DNA of 64,000 nucleotides from Blastopirellula retiformator (GTDB lineage: Bacteria > Planctomycetota > Planctomycetia > Pirellulales > Pirellulaceae), in NCBI RefSeq assembly GCF_007859755.1, contig NZ_SJPF01000004.1, positions 372,894 to 436,893 of the forward strand, given 5' to 3'. The position numbers and the translations under genes were made by a program. This document shows, one piece after another, positions 53,457 to 61,828 of this stretch (position 1 is the stretch's first letter; every line of letters starts with the position of its first letter). The notes under the pieces were generated by a model that saw only the letters and a list, made by a program, of their open reading frames with translations, was not told where the DNA came from and did not search any database.

Positions 53457-54656
53457 ATGTGCAGTAATCCAATGGGCGGCAGCCGAAAATCTGGGAGCCG
53501 AATCCTTTGGCTCTTAATCTTGGCGTCGATCTTGATCGCCTCCCCGATGGCGATTCAAGCCCAGGAATTGCGCGGCACGCCCAACGGCAAGTACAACAAC
53601 AATCCGACCTTTGGCAGCTTTGGAACCGGCTCTAGCAGTCGCCATCATTCCCACAGCGGCCACAATTCCAACAATTGGAACCGGGGCGGAAACTGGAATC
53701 GCGGCTGGAGCGGCGGCGGAAGTTGGAACCGTGGATGGAATCGCGGTTGGGCGGGTCCCGGCTACTGGCCCGGTGGCGGCGGCATCTATAGTTTCTACGG
53801 CGGGTACTATCCCGCGTACGGCGGTATTACGCCTGGCTATGGCTGGTCACCCAATTACTACCAGTCGACCGTCTACGCTTCCAACTATTGGAATCCCTAC
53901 GGCGTCTACTACCGTCCCAGCGATCAATACACCGAGTACTATCTGCCTCCGTACGAACCGGCCGAACTCCGTTGGGGCCCGCAAGCGCTGAAGCAGTTTT
54001 ACGGACTGCCGCGGACCTTCGCGATGGAGCCGCTTCTCTCCGGCAACCTGGCCGATCTGCCGAACCCCACCTATCCGACGCTGACGCCGGAGTTGCTGCG
54101 GGTCGCTTTGGGCGAAACCAAACCGGCCGGCATGCCAGAGCCGTCGCAACCCGCGGCCCGCGAACGGGCGTCGCGCTACGTCGGTTTCGGCGATCGGCTC
54201 TTCAAAGAGCAAAGATTTCATGAAGCGATGGCGAAATATCGCGACGCCGTCGCCGCCGCGCCCGACTTGGCGGCGCCGCAGTTTCGGCTTGGCCTCGGCT
54301 ACGTCGCGACCGGCCGCATGGAACAAGGCGCCGAAGCGTTTGAGCGCGGCATGCAGCTTCAGCCGCAGTACATCTTTACCACCAATTTCAATCTAGAAGA
54401 GCTGTACGCCGGCAATCCCCTCGCCAAAAACGCATTGCTGGAAGGGATGGCCCGCAAGACGCTGAATGATCCGACCAATGCCGACAACCTGTTTGACGTC
54501 GGCATCGTCTTGTACCTGGATGGCCAGCACGCCACGGCGCGTAAGTACTTTTCGGCCGCCCGAATGCGGTTGGCCGGGGCCGACGATTCGCACTTGGTTC
54601 CTTTCCTGGCGCAGCCCGGACAAGACGCAGCCGCCCCCGGCGGCCTCAATTTGTAG
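53457..54656 (+). CDS. Secreted TPR protein with Trp/Asn/Gly-rich repeats
   Basis: The 399 residues follow a strong ribosome site (ggaaggggacgaa). A signal peptide (ILWLLILASILIASPMAIQA) precedes a low-complexity region of NWNRGGNWNRGW-type units (residues 75-100) and a Tyr/Gly/Pro-rich section (GGYYPAYGGITPGYGW). Residues 240-330 contain TPR units (RLFKEQRFHEAMAKYRDAVA, APQFRLGLGYVATGRMEQGA). It probably acts as an exported scaffold; the function is unknown. Confidence 0.75.
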   Translation: MCSNPMGGSRKSGSRILWLLILASILIASPMAIQAQELRGTPNGKYNNNPTFGSFGTGSSSRHHSHSGHNSNNWNRGGNWNRGWSGGGSWNRGWNRGWAGPGYWPGGGGIYSFYGGYYPAYGGITPGYGWSPNYYQSTVYASNYWNPYGVYYRPSDQYTEYYLPPYEPAELRWGPQALKQFYGLPRTFAMEPLLSGNLADLPNPTYPTLTPELLRVALGETKPAGMPEPSQPAARERASRYVGFGDRLFKEQRFHEAMAKYRDAVAAAPDLAAPQFRLGLGYVATGRMEQGAEAFERGMQLQPQYIFTTNFNLEELYAGNPLAKNALLEGMARKTLNDPTNADNLFDVGIVLYLDGQHATARKYFSAARMRLAGADDSHLVPFLAQPGQDAAAPGGLNL

Positions 54657-54786
54657 CCCCTCGGCGGCAGGGCGACTTTCGAGAGCCATCTTTTTCGCCG
54701 CCGAGAATTCGGTATCCTAGATGACATTCAATTGCAAATAGCCATTTCCGGCACCTCGATTTTTCTGCTCTTAGGAAACACGACTG

Positions 54787-55452
54787 ATGCGTATCACCCT
54801 GACCGGGCTGCTGTTGGCAACCGCCATTTTCGGCTTTAGCGCGACGATGTCGATCGGCTGCACCTCTTCGACGCCGGCCGAGACCGAAGATCACGATGAC
54901 CATGATCACGATGACCACGATCACGAGCATGGCGATCACGAGCATGGCGATCACGAGCATGGCGATCACGAGCATGGCGATCACGAGCATGGCGATCACG
55001 AGCATGGCGATCACGAGCATGGCGATCACGAGCATGGCGATCACGACCACGACGAACATGCCGGCCACGATCATGGCGAGATCGGCCCCAACGGCGGTCA
55101 TATCGTGGAACTCGAAGGGGGCGACCTTCACCTGGAATGGGTTCACGCCGAAGGCAAACAACCGGCCGACGCCGAGAAGATCATCACCTTCTACGTGCTG
55201 GACGCCGACGGCAAAAAGGAAATGCCGATCGCGGCCGAAGCTCTGACCGTCAACTTGACGACCGGCGGCGAGACCAAGAAATTTGAAGCGAAGGCGGATC
55301 GCCCCGAAGGCGCCGACAAGACCGCCAAGTTCGTCCTGACCGACGAGTTTGCGGCCACGATCATGCTGTCGGAAGAAGTCGACGCGGTCGTCTCCTTTAA
55401 GGTCGACGGCAAAGAGCTGAAAGCCAAAATCGAAGATCACCATCACCACTAA
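54787..55452 (+). CDS. His/Asp-rich lipoprotein, possible metal-binding protein
   Basis: The 221-residue protein has a lipobox-like signal (FGFSATMSIGCTSS). Residues 35-98 are almost entirely His, Asp, Glu and Gly, built from GDHEH units. A folded domain, GPNGGHIVELEGGDLHLEWV, follows, and the C-terminus ends EDHHHH. It could bind Zn, Ni or Cu in the envelope, like other His-rich lipoproteins near metal uptake genes, but no transporter is adjacent. A strong terminator follows. Confidence 0.75.
   Translation: MRITLTGLLLATAIFGFSATMSIGCTSSTPAETEDHDDHDHDDHDHEHGDHEHGDHEHGDHEHGDHEHGDHEHGDHEHGDHEHGDHDHDEHAGHDHGEIGPNGGHIVELEGGDLHLEWVHAEGKQPADAEKIITFYVLDADGKKEMPIAAEALTVNLTTGGETKKFEAKADRPEGADKTAKFVLTDEFAATIMLSEEVDAVVSFKVDGKELKAKIEDHHHH
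54931..55035. repeat. Seven perfect 15-bp tandem repeats inside a coding region
   Basis: The unit ggcgatcacgagcat is repeated seven times without a change, then varies (ggcgatcacgaccac). Each unit encodes GDHEH. The multiple-of-three unit keeps the frame if copies are gained or lost. Confidence 0.97.
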
Positions 55453-55478
55453 TAACCAGGTGATCAGTCGCAACCACA

Positions 55479-55507
55479 AAACGGCCCCATCGAGGGCCGT
55501 TTTCTTT
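55479..55507 (+). terminator. Rho-independent terminator of the His-rich lipoprotein gene
   Basis: The stem aaaacggccc / gggccgtttt with a four- to six-base loop is followed by ctttgg after a T-run. It lies 26 bp past the stop codon. Confidence 0.88.
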
Positions 55508-55541
55508 GGGACTCTCCAACTCTCGCTTTTGCGTTTTATGA

Positions 55542-55678
55542 TGAAGAATAGAACACGGAGGTCACGGATTTGTCACGGACGAGCACGGTATGAAGAGAAG
55601 AAGAAAACATATTCGCTCTTCCTTTCCGACCGTGCTGATCCGTGCTCTTCGCCGTCGCCTCCGTGTTCCATTCTTCAG
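55542..55678. repeat. Inverted-repeat element, family E (single copy here)
   Basis: This 137-bp segment has imperfect inverted ends tgaagaatagaacacggag and ctccgtgttccattcttca, and inner pairs gagcacggt / accgtgctg. It lies between the terminator and the zinc-ribbon gene. Only one copy is in the window, so its mobility is inferred from structure. Confidence 0.65.
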
Positions 55679-55698
55679 GAACTACCAACAATGACGCC

Positions 55699-56031
55699 AT
55701 GAGCCATTCGCCCGCGGACAACTCGCCGGAGAATCCTTTTCAGTCGCCGACCGATGTGGCCGACGACTATCTGGTCCGCGGTCCCGGTATCTGCCCCTAT
55801 TGCGGCGACGCCGATTTTGAGCGGCCCTATTTCACCAACTGGGGCGGCTACATCGGACCTTGGTTGCTGACGCACGCCGTCTGTCGTCGTTGCGGTCACG
55901 GCTTCAACGTCAACAGCGGAACCAGCAACCTGCTGAACATCGCCCTCTATCAGATCAGCAGCGTACTGCTGGTGATTCTGGCCCTGGCGGTCGGCTTCTT
56001 CTACATCCTGCCTGCCTGGAAACTGCTCTAA
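55699..56031 (+). CDS. Small zinc-ribbon membrane protein
   Basis: The 110 residues contain GICPYCGDADFERPYFTNWG and AVCRRCGHGFN, a four-cysteine zinc ribbon, followed by NVNSGTSNLLNIALYQISSV and one or two membrane helices (LVILALAVGFFYILPAWKLL). The ATG at 55699 gives MSHSPADNSPENPFQSPTDV, a common acidic planctomycete start. The function is unknown. Confidence 0.72.
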   Translation: MSHSPADNSPENPFQSPTDVADDYLVRGPGICPYCGDADFERPYFTNWGGYIGPWLLTHAVCRRCGHGFNVNSGTSNLLNIALYQISSVLLVILALAVGFFYILPAWKLL

Positions 56032-56045
56032 CACGCACGATATCG

Positions 56046-56199
56046 GGCGCCATTGCCACGTCTGTGTGGCAATGAATGTGCTTGGACATTCCGTTAGTTT
56101 CTCCGCCAAGATGCGGTTCCTATCTCAGACTGCTACCAGATCAAAAACGTTTTGGGCTGGCAGCCCCATTCATTGCCACGCAGACGTGGCAACGGCGCC
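56046..56199. repeat. Inverted-repeat element, family C, copy 2
   Basis: This 154-bp element has ends ggcgccattgccacgtctgt and cattcattgccacgcagacg, nearly the same as the copy at 25370-25524. The middle is mostly different, with only weak similarity in inverted orientation. It lies directly after the zinc-ribbon gene. Confidence 0.85.
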
Positions 56200-56337
56200 C
56201 CCGCCCAAAAGATCGCCCCCGCTAGCTTGCAGTCAAACTGATCTAGCGGTTTTTCGGCATTCTCTTTAGAAAGTACGGCAACTAGAGATTCCAACCCTCG
56301 CTATCGCTTCGCCTACGCCACATTTCAGCCTGTCACG

Positions 56338-57870
56338 ATGAACGCCCCAGCTATGCACCAACCCGATTTTTCGCCGCGTTGGTTCTGGACGTTCGCGATC
56401 GTCCATCTGCTGCTCTGGACCGCCGTTCCCTTTTTCACCCAGGCCAACGGCCCCCTCGACAATGTCGAGATGCTCAATTGGGGACAGCAGTGGCAGTGGG
56501 GCTATCCCAAACATCCGCCGCTGCCCGCTTGGGCGGCCGAAGCGGCCTCGTACCTGCCCGGCGATCCGGTCTGGTCGACCTATCTGTTGAGCCAGGTCTG
56601 CATTGTCGCCTGCTTCTGTGCGGCCTGGAAAATGGGGCGCCAGTTCCTCACCCCCGGCGTCGCGCTGGCCGCAGCCGTCATCCTGGAAGGGAGCATCTAC
56701 TACAACTGCACGACGCCTGAATTCAACAACAACATCATGGCCAAGGCCTGCTGGGCGTTGTTCATTTTATTCGCTTACTACGGCATCGCGCGCGGGCAGG
56801 TTCGTCACTGGGCCGCAGCCGGCGTCTTCCTGGCGGCGGCGATTTTGTCGAAGTACGACGCGGCGCTGTTGCTGGGTGCGACACTGTTGTTTTCGGTCTG
56901 CAACCGGCAAGCCCGCAGCTGTTGGAAAACGCCTGGCCCCTACGTGTTGACCGGGGTCTCGCTCACCTTGGCGGCGCCCCATCTGTGGTGGCTGTGCACC
57001 AACGACTTCGTCACGCTCCGCTACATTTCGGCTCGATCTTCCGCGACTCATTCGTGGCTGAATCACCTTGAGCATCCGGCCGAGTTCCTGATCGCCCAAT
57101 TGGGCGCGATCGCCGTGACGTTGATCCTGGCGACGACGATGCTCGGGTGGCGATGGCGGCTACGGCAGATTGAGCCGTCAGCCCAACTGGCCCGCAGTTT
57201 CGTCAGCTGGATCTTGCTCGGCCCGCTCGCGTTGGCGTTGGGCTATTCGCTGCTGACCGGCGCCCATCTCCGCAGCATGTGGGGCGCATCGATGTTCACC
57301 TTTACCGGCGTGCTGCTGTTCGCCTGGTTTGAATTCCGCGCCGACCCGGCGCTGGTGCGACGAACCGTTTACGCATCCGCGTTGACTGGCCTGTTGTTCG
57401 CCCTGGGCCTGGGAACGCGGAACCTGGTCGGCGATGGCATGGTCAACTTGCCGCTCCGCGTCGACTATCCCGGCCAACGTCTGGCGGCCGAAATCGAACA
57501 TGTCTGGACACAGCGCACCGATCAACCACTCGAAAACCTCGGCGGCGACTGGTGGCTGGCCGCCAACGTCAACGTTTACCATCCGCAGCGACCCGCGATT
57601 GCGGCCGAGATCGATCACGATCGCCCCCGCTGGACCGAGCCAAACGTCTGGCAGACCGAAGGGGGCGTCATCGTCTGGGAACTGACCGCCGCCGGCGAAA
57701 ACTACCAGGCCGAAATCAAGCGACAGTATCCCAACGCCGAGATCCTGCCGCCGGTGGAGTTCGCCTGGACGAAGAATCACGATCGACCGCCGCTGCGCGT
57801 CGGCATGGCGGTCGTACAGCCGCAAACCGCCCCGCGGATCGCCTCGCCCGAGTTGCCGACGCGGCGTTAA
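56338..57870 (+). CDS. Membrane glycosyltransferase, GT39/ArnT-like
   Basis: The 510-residue polytopic protein has about ten helices and the early DxE-type motif in ANGPLDNVEMLNWGQQWQWG with HPPLPAW, as in lipid-linked sugar transferases of the GT39/GT83 group. The C-terminal soluble part (ADDWWLAANVNVY-like GGDWWLAANVNVYHPQRPA) is periplasmic. It probably transfers a sugar from polyprenyl phosphate to a protein or lipid. The GT2 gene overlaps its stop (TAATG), so the two are coupled and probably make and use the same lipid-linked sugar. Confidence 0.82.
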   Translation: MNAPAMHQPDFSPRWFWTFAIVHLLLWTAVPFFTQANGPLDNVEMLNWGQQWQWGYPKHPPLPAWAAEAASYLPGDPVWSTYLLSQVCIVACFCAAWKMGRQFLTPGVALAAAVILEGSIYYNCTTPEFNNNIMAKACWALFILFAYYGIARGQVRHWAAAGVFLAAAILSKYDAALLLGATLLFSVCNRQARSCWKTPGPYVLTGVSLTLAAPHLWWLCTNDFVTLRYISARSSATHSWLNHLEHPAEFLIAQLGAIAVTLILATTMLGWRWRLRQIEPSAQLARSFVSWILLGPLALALGYSLLTGAHLRSMWGASMFTFTGVLLFAWFEFRADPALVRRTVYASALTGLLFALGLGTRNLVGDGMVNLPLRVDYPGQRLAAEIEHVWTQRTDQPLENLGGDWWLAANVNVYHPQRPAIAAEIDHDRPRWTEPNVWQTEGGVIVWELTAAGENYQAEIKRQYPNAEILPPVEFAWTKNHDRPPLRVGMAVVQPQTAPRIASPELPTRR

Positions 57871-58754
57871 TGGAAGACCACCGAGTGCCCCAGTCTCTGT
57901 TCGTCATCCCGTGCTACAACGAAGCGGATCGGATCGATCTCGCCGCGTTCGACGCATTCGCCGTCGCCAATCCCGAGATCAACTTTCTGTTCGTCAACGA
58001 CGGCAGCAGCGACGCAACCAGCGAAATCCTGCATCAGTTCGCCGGTCGCCGCCCCGATCGATTCATGGCGATCGACCTGCCGCACAACCAAGGCAAAGCC
58101 GAAGCGGTTCGCGTCGGTATGCTGCAGGCCCTCGACCAAGAGGCTGAACTGATCGGCTTTCTCGACGCCGACCTGGCGACGCCGCTGGCCGAATGTCGTC
58201 GCCTGCAGGAAGCGCTCGCAAGACGCCCCGAGATCCAGATGGCGATCGGCGTGCGACTTCCGCTGGCCGGGCACGCCATCCAGCGCAAACGGATTCGCCG
58301 CTGGATCGGCCGTGGTTTCGCCCGGGTCGCCTCGACGATGCTCGGCATCGCGATCGCCGATACCCAGTGCGGCGCCAAGCTGCTGCGCAGCAACCAGCTG
58401 GCACGGTTTCTGTTCGCGACGCCGTTCCTGTCGCGGTGGATCTTTGACGTCGAGGTCTTCGCCCGACTGCGGATTGCCGGCGATCGTCTGGCGGTACGCG
58501 ATGCGATTTACGAACTGCCGCTCGAGTCGTGGCGCGAGATCCCGGGCTCGAAGCTGCGGCCGCGTCACTTTCTGCTGGCGATCGGCGACCTGGCGATGAT
58601 CTACCGCGAATACTTCCTCTCGCGGCGCTGGAAAGAGCGGGCCGTCGAACTGCGGTCGGAGCCCGAAACGGCGGCGGACGCTTCGGCCCCATGGCCCGCC
58701 GCGCCGCACAGCGTCCGCGCAAAAATCAAGCCGACGCGAAAAGCGTCGGCTTGA
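57870..58754 (+). CDS. Polyprenyl-phosphate glycosyltransferase, GT2 (ALG5-like)
   Basis: The 294 residues begin at an ATG that overlaps the previous stop. GT2 motifs are SLFVIPCYNEADRIDLAAFD, NFLFVNDGSSDATSEILHQF, GKAEAVRVGMLQAL and IGFLDADLATPLAECRRL (DxD). The QCGAKLLRSN segment and a DVEVFARLR loop fit dolichyl-phosphate glucosyltransferase-like enzymes. No C-terminal membrane domain is present. The 3' end contains the terminator used by the convergent gene. Confidence 0.85.
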   Translation: MEDHRVPQSLFVIPCYNEADRIDLAAFDAFAVANPEINFLFVNDGSSDATSEILHQFAGRRPDRFMAIDLPHNQGKAEAVRVGMLQALDQEAELIGFLDADLATPLAECRRLQEALARRPEIQMAIGVRLPLAGHAIQRKRIRRWIGRGFARVASTMLGIAIADTQCGAKLLRSNQLARFLFATPFLSRWIFDVEVFARLRIAGDRLAVRDAIYELPLESWREIPGSKLRPRHFLLAIGDLAMIYREYFLSRRWKERAVELRSEPETAADASAPWPAAPHSVRAKIKPTRKASA

Positions 58755-58755
58755 T
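58721..58755 (-). terminator. Rho-independent terminator inside the end of the GT2 gene
   Basis: On the minus strand a perfect 13-bp stem (atcaagccgacgc / gcgtcggcttgat) with a five-base loop is followed by five T residues. It sits 26 bp past the stop of the minus-strand CxxCH gene and overlaps the last codons of the convergent GT2 gene. Confidence 0.85.
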
Positions 58756-58780
58756 CGAAGTTCTACAGTAGCGGCTTGGT

Positions 58781-60688
58781 TTATCGCCCGCCGCTGGCGA
58801 TCCACGCCTTGGCGACGTCGGACGGAGGTTTGCCATAGACGCCGGCAAACGCCTGATCAAACGGCATCCCTTTTCGCAGGGCCTGCATCAACGCGTCAAA
58901 CTGCTGACCGCGGCCCATCAGGGTCTTCATGAAGGCGAAGCTGACGGCGCCGTTCTGATCGGGCGCCAACTTGTTCTGCACAAAGTCGTCCGGCTTCTTC
59001 ATCGCGCCGACCGCCGACTGCAGTTGGTTCCCCCATTCGACAACCCGAGGGTCTTTGCCCGAGACGCGCGACGCGACGACTCGGCCGACGCCGTCGGCGA
59101 ACCAATCGGGAGCGTCAAGGCTGGCGACGTAGTTGCTGGCGATGACCTGAGCGAACATCGCATCCAGATCGTACGCGTCGCCGACCGGCAATTGCACCAT
59201 GCCGTAGGCGTCGGTCACGTCGTACCAGTAGTGGCCTTGCCATTGCGGCGGAACGTCGCGGCGTTCGACCATCTTGCTGAATTCGTTGTAGTCGTACTTC
59301 GCTTTGACCAAGAAGAGCGAGACGCGTCCTTTGACCAGCGGCTGACCGGCCGGGGCCTTCAAGATGCGGCGAACGTCATCGGCCGCTTTTTCGGCCTGGT
59401 CGGCGAACTCGTCATTCGCCTCTTGCCCCAAGGCGCCCATCACAAAGACGTCTTTGCGGTCGGAGGTCGACATCGCCACGCCCGGCAGACCAAGCTGAAT
59501 CTTCGACTTGCTGGTTTCGACGCGGGCCTTGGCCAGTTCGTCGTGCGTCGCATTCTTGGCGAACGCATAGGCGGCCACGCGGGGCATCGACGAAGTCGGC
59601 GAGTCGCCGTCAAACTTGGCGCCTTCGGTGATCCAGGTCTCAAACTTCCTGATTTGGTCGTCGGTCAGCGGCGGACCGTTGCGCGGCATCCGATCGGGCG
59701 CCGGCGCCTTGAAGAGTTGAATCAACAGGCTTTCGTTCGGCTTACCGGGGGTGAGCGGAGCGCCGCTGTCGCCACCACGCAACATCGTCTGAAAGCTCGC
59801 CAGGCTGAAGCCACCCGGCGGATTCCGTTGGTCATGGCAGCTGACGCAGCGAGCGACCAGCACTGGCGCGATATCGCGACCGAAGCTGACCTTCTCGTTG
59901 CCGCTGGCGCTGGCGACTTCCAACCGCGGCATCGGCATCGGAGCGGCGCCGGGAGCCAGCGACGCGAGATTCGCTTTTGGGTCGGCGCCGTCAAACTTGG
60001 CGCCTTCTTTGATCCAGGTTTTCAGCGCCGTCAGTTCGGCTGGCGACACCTTCTGGCCGCCGCGCGGCATGTCGCCGGTTTCGATCACTTCAACAAAGCG
60101 GCTCCCATCCTGACCGGGGAAGATCACAACCCCTTCGGCCGGACCTTTCATCAGCACTTCGTAGCTGGAAGAGCTGAAACCGCCGCGGGCCCCACTGACG
60201 TGACAGTTGCCGCAGCGGGCGACGATCACCGGGGCGATATGTTTGGTAAAGCTGAGATTGGTCGCCGGGAACATGGTCGGCAACGTGCTGGCCGGCGGCG
60301 TCGGCGTTCCAGGCACTGCCGGAGCCATCATCTCGGTCGGCTGGGCGACGGCGGCGTTGCGCATTCGCGGCAGGGTAACCCCTTCCAGCTCTAGTAGCGC
60401 GTGGGCCGGGGCGAGCGACTCAAACAGCTGATCCACCCCTTCCTGCAGTTCGGGGTCGACCCCTTCCAGCCGCTGCAAGCGTTCGATGATCAGCTTGACG
60501 GTCTGGGTCGATTCGGCCACTCTCCCTTGCTTCAGGAAGTTGGAAGCCTTGCGGATTTCGACCTTCAGATCGCGCACTTCGCTCCGCTGTTCGTCCGTCG
60601 GGGCCGCGCCGAGCGTCCAGGGGGATAGCAGAATCGCCGTCAAAGCGGCGCAGGCCGCGAATTTCGCCAATAGGTGAAAGGCTCTCAT
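58781..60688 (-). CDS. Secreted planctomycete CxxCH protein with DUF1570-like C-terminal domain
   Basis: The 635 residues have a Sec signal (KFAACAALTAILLSPWTLGA) and two similar cytochrome c-like modules: HIAPVIVARCGNCHVSGARG near residue 155 and DIAPVLVARCVSCHDQRNPP near 280, each followed by a PxDxxDMPRGG-type or RMPRNGPPLT segment that could ligate heme. The C-terminal third (SLFLVKAKYDYNEFSKMVER, DAPDWFADGVGRVVASRVSG) resembles DUF1570-type peptidase-like proteins, but the usual HExxH is not present. It may handle electron transfer in the envelope. Confidence 0.78.
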   Translation of the reverse strand: MRAFHLLAKFAACAALTAILLSPWTLGAAPTDEQRSEVRDLKVEIRKASNFLKQGRVAESTQTVKLIIERLQRLEGVDPELQEGVDQLFESLAPAHALLELEGVTLPRMRNAAVAQPTEMMAPAVPGTPTPPASTLPTMFPATNLSFTKHIAPVIVARCGNCHVSGARGGFSSSSYEVLMKGPAEGVVIFPGQDGSRFVEVIETGDMPRGGQKVSPAELTALKTWIKEGAKFDGADPKANLASLAPGAAPMPMPRLEVASASGNEKVSFGRDIAPVLVARCVSCHDQRNPPGGFSLASFQTMLRGGDSGAPLTPGKPNESLLIQLFKAPAPDRMPRNGPPLTDDQIRKFETWITEGAKFDGDSPTSSMPRVAAYAFAKNATHDELAKARVETSKSKIQLGLPGVAMSTSDRKDVFVMGALGQEANDEFADQAEKAADDVRRILKAPAGQPLVKGRVSLFLVKAKYDYNEFSKMVERRDVPPQWQGHYWYDVTDAYGMVQLPVGDAYDLDAMFAQVIASNYVASLDAPDWFADGVGRVVASRVSGKDPRVVEWGNQLQSAVGAMKKPDDFVQNKLAPDQNGAVSFAFMKTLMGRGQQFDALMQALRKGMPFDQAFAGVYGKPPSDVAKAWIASGGR

Positions 60689-60836
60689 CTAGGGCCCCTT
60701 ATGCAGCTTTCTCGACTAGTCGTATTTGGCAGGATGTCCGACGCATCCCTGCCGACTTCTTCGAAGCGAAGCCAGACCCCCGTTGTACTCAGAAATTACG
60801 GCCTCGGCGATTGTATTTCAACAAATCGAGCCTGCT

Positions 60837-61544
60837 TCAGCTCGAATGATGCCGTCGTACGACCTTTTTTGCCGCTTGCGCCGCCAGCGACTGGCGACGG
60901 GTGGGGCGATAACCATATTCGATAGCGAACCATTCGGCGTACCGCTCACGGTCGACGTAGCTCGTATTGCGGTTATCGAGGAGATGCCCCAGTTCATGGA
61001 TCAGGACGTTGTTCAGGTAGAAGTCGCGGATCGCCTCCTGCGTCCAGACCAACCGCCATTCGCCGTCGTCGCCACCTTCCCACTTCGCCCCGTACATCTT
61101 CGCTTCCACCACTTGGGCAGGGCGGGGTGGAGTGTAGAAATACTCGGTCAGCGTCTCGTCCATCGGATAAAGATAGAGCGCCGAGCCCCACTGCATGCCG
61201 TAGCACGGATAGCTTAACTTCTTACGAGTCAAGCGACTTAGCTGCACGACTTCCAGCGGCTCCAGCATCCACGAGGGCAACTTCGCCAAGCGATCACGGA
61301 CGTCCTGCTCACTCACCACGTGCACGAAACCTTCCCCCGGATCTTGCGTGATCACGCGATACCGGGCGCCGGTTTCGCCTTGCGGCTCGTGCCAATCTTC
61401 CGGCGGCGAGAAGCCAACGTCGGTCGTGTTGCCCGTTTCGCCGCAAGCCCGTTTCCGCAATTGGCCGACGGTACGAAAATCGCGCGGAATGGATACGCGC
61501 TTCGTTTTCGCTCGAATCAGCTTGTTGTGGTTGGATCGCGCCAT
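60837..61544 (-). CDS. Zincin-like putative metallopeptidase
   Basis: The 235-residue cytoplasmic protein contains NNVLIHELGHLLDNRNTSYV, an HExxH zinc motif, followed by DRERYAEWFAIEYGY, where a glutamate or tyrosine could be the third ligand. The N-terminus is basic (MARSNHNKLIRAKTKRVSIP) and has no signal. No peptidase family is certain. It could be a pseudo-protease or a DNA-linked zincin. It stands alone on the minus strand. Confidence 0.65.
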   Translation of the reverse strand: MARSNHNKLIRAKTKRVSIPRDFRTVGQLRKRACGETGNTTDVGFSPPEDWHEPQGETGARYRVITQDPGEGFVHVVSEQDVRDRLAKLPSWMLEPLEVVQLSRLTRKKLSYPCYGMQWGSALYLYPMDETLTEYFYTPPRPAQVVEAKMYGAKWEGGDDGEWRLVWTQEAIRDFYLNNVLIHELGHLLDNRNTSYVDRERYAEWFAIEYGYRPTRRQSLAAQAAKKVVRRHHSS

Positions 61545-61828
61545 GCGTCTGACTTTTGAAACGGAACGACGTTTGAGGTCTTGTGAACGACGAATGAATG
61601 GGAACGCTTGGCGTGCTCGATCAGCTAGATTGCAGCAACGCCGGTATGGCCGTTTGCGTCCCTGCGGTTCGACTCACCTATGGTACGTGGACAGCGACCA
61701 CGATTTCAAGCAATATACGCAAGTCGCTTGTAAAACAAGACTTACAGCGAACAGGACAGCCAGATCGGCCGCCTCAGATGGCCAACATTCGCCGCTTTGA
61801 CTGCCTCGCAAGCAGCCCGACAGAGGTA

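Noticed and set aside
54931-55035. Regular repeats resembling a CRISPR array
   Set aside because: Units are 15 bp, contiguous and coding, without spacers or cas genes.
54646-55479. Minus-strand 277-codon frame with repeated MLVIA units
   Set aside because: It is the complement of the GDHEH tandem repeats; the apparent membrane repeats are a by-product of the His/Asp codons.
57552-57869. Upstream extension of the GT2 frame
   Set aside because: Overlaps the GT39 gene in another frame; the TAATG junction gives a natural coupled start at 57870.
59024-60394. Plus-strand 456-codon frame opposite the CxxCH gene
   Set aside because: Long antisense frame typical of GC-rich DNA; no protein family pattern.
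61665-61690. ggttcgactcacc resembling a tRNA T-loop
   Set aside because: No matching acceptor, D or anticodon stems nearby.
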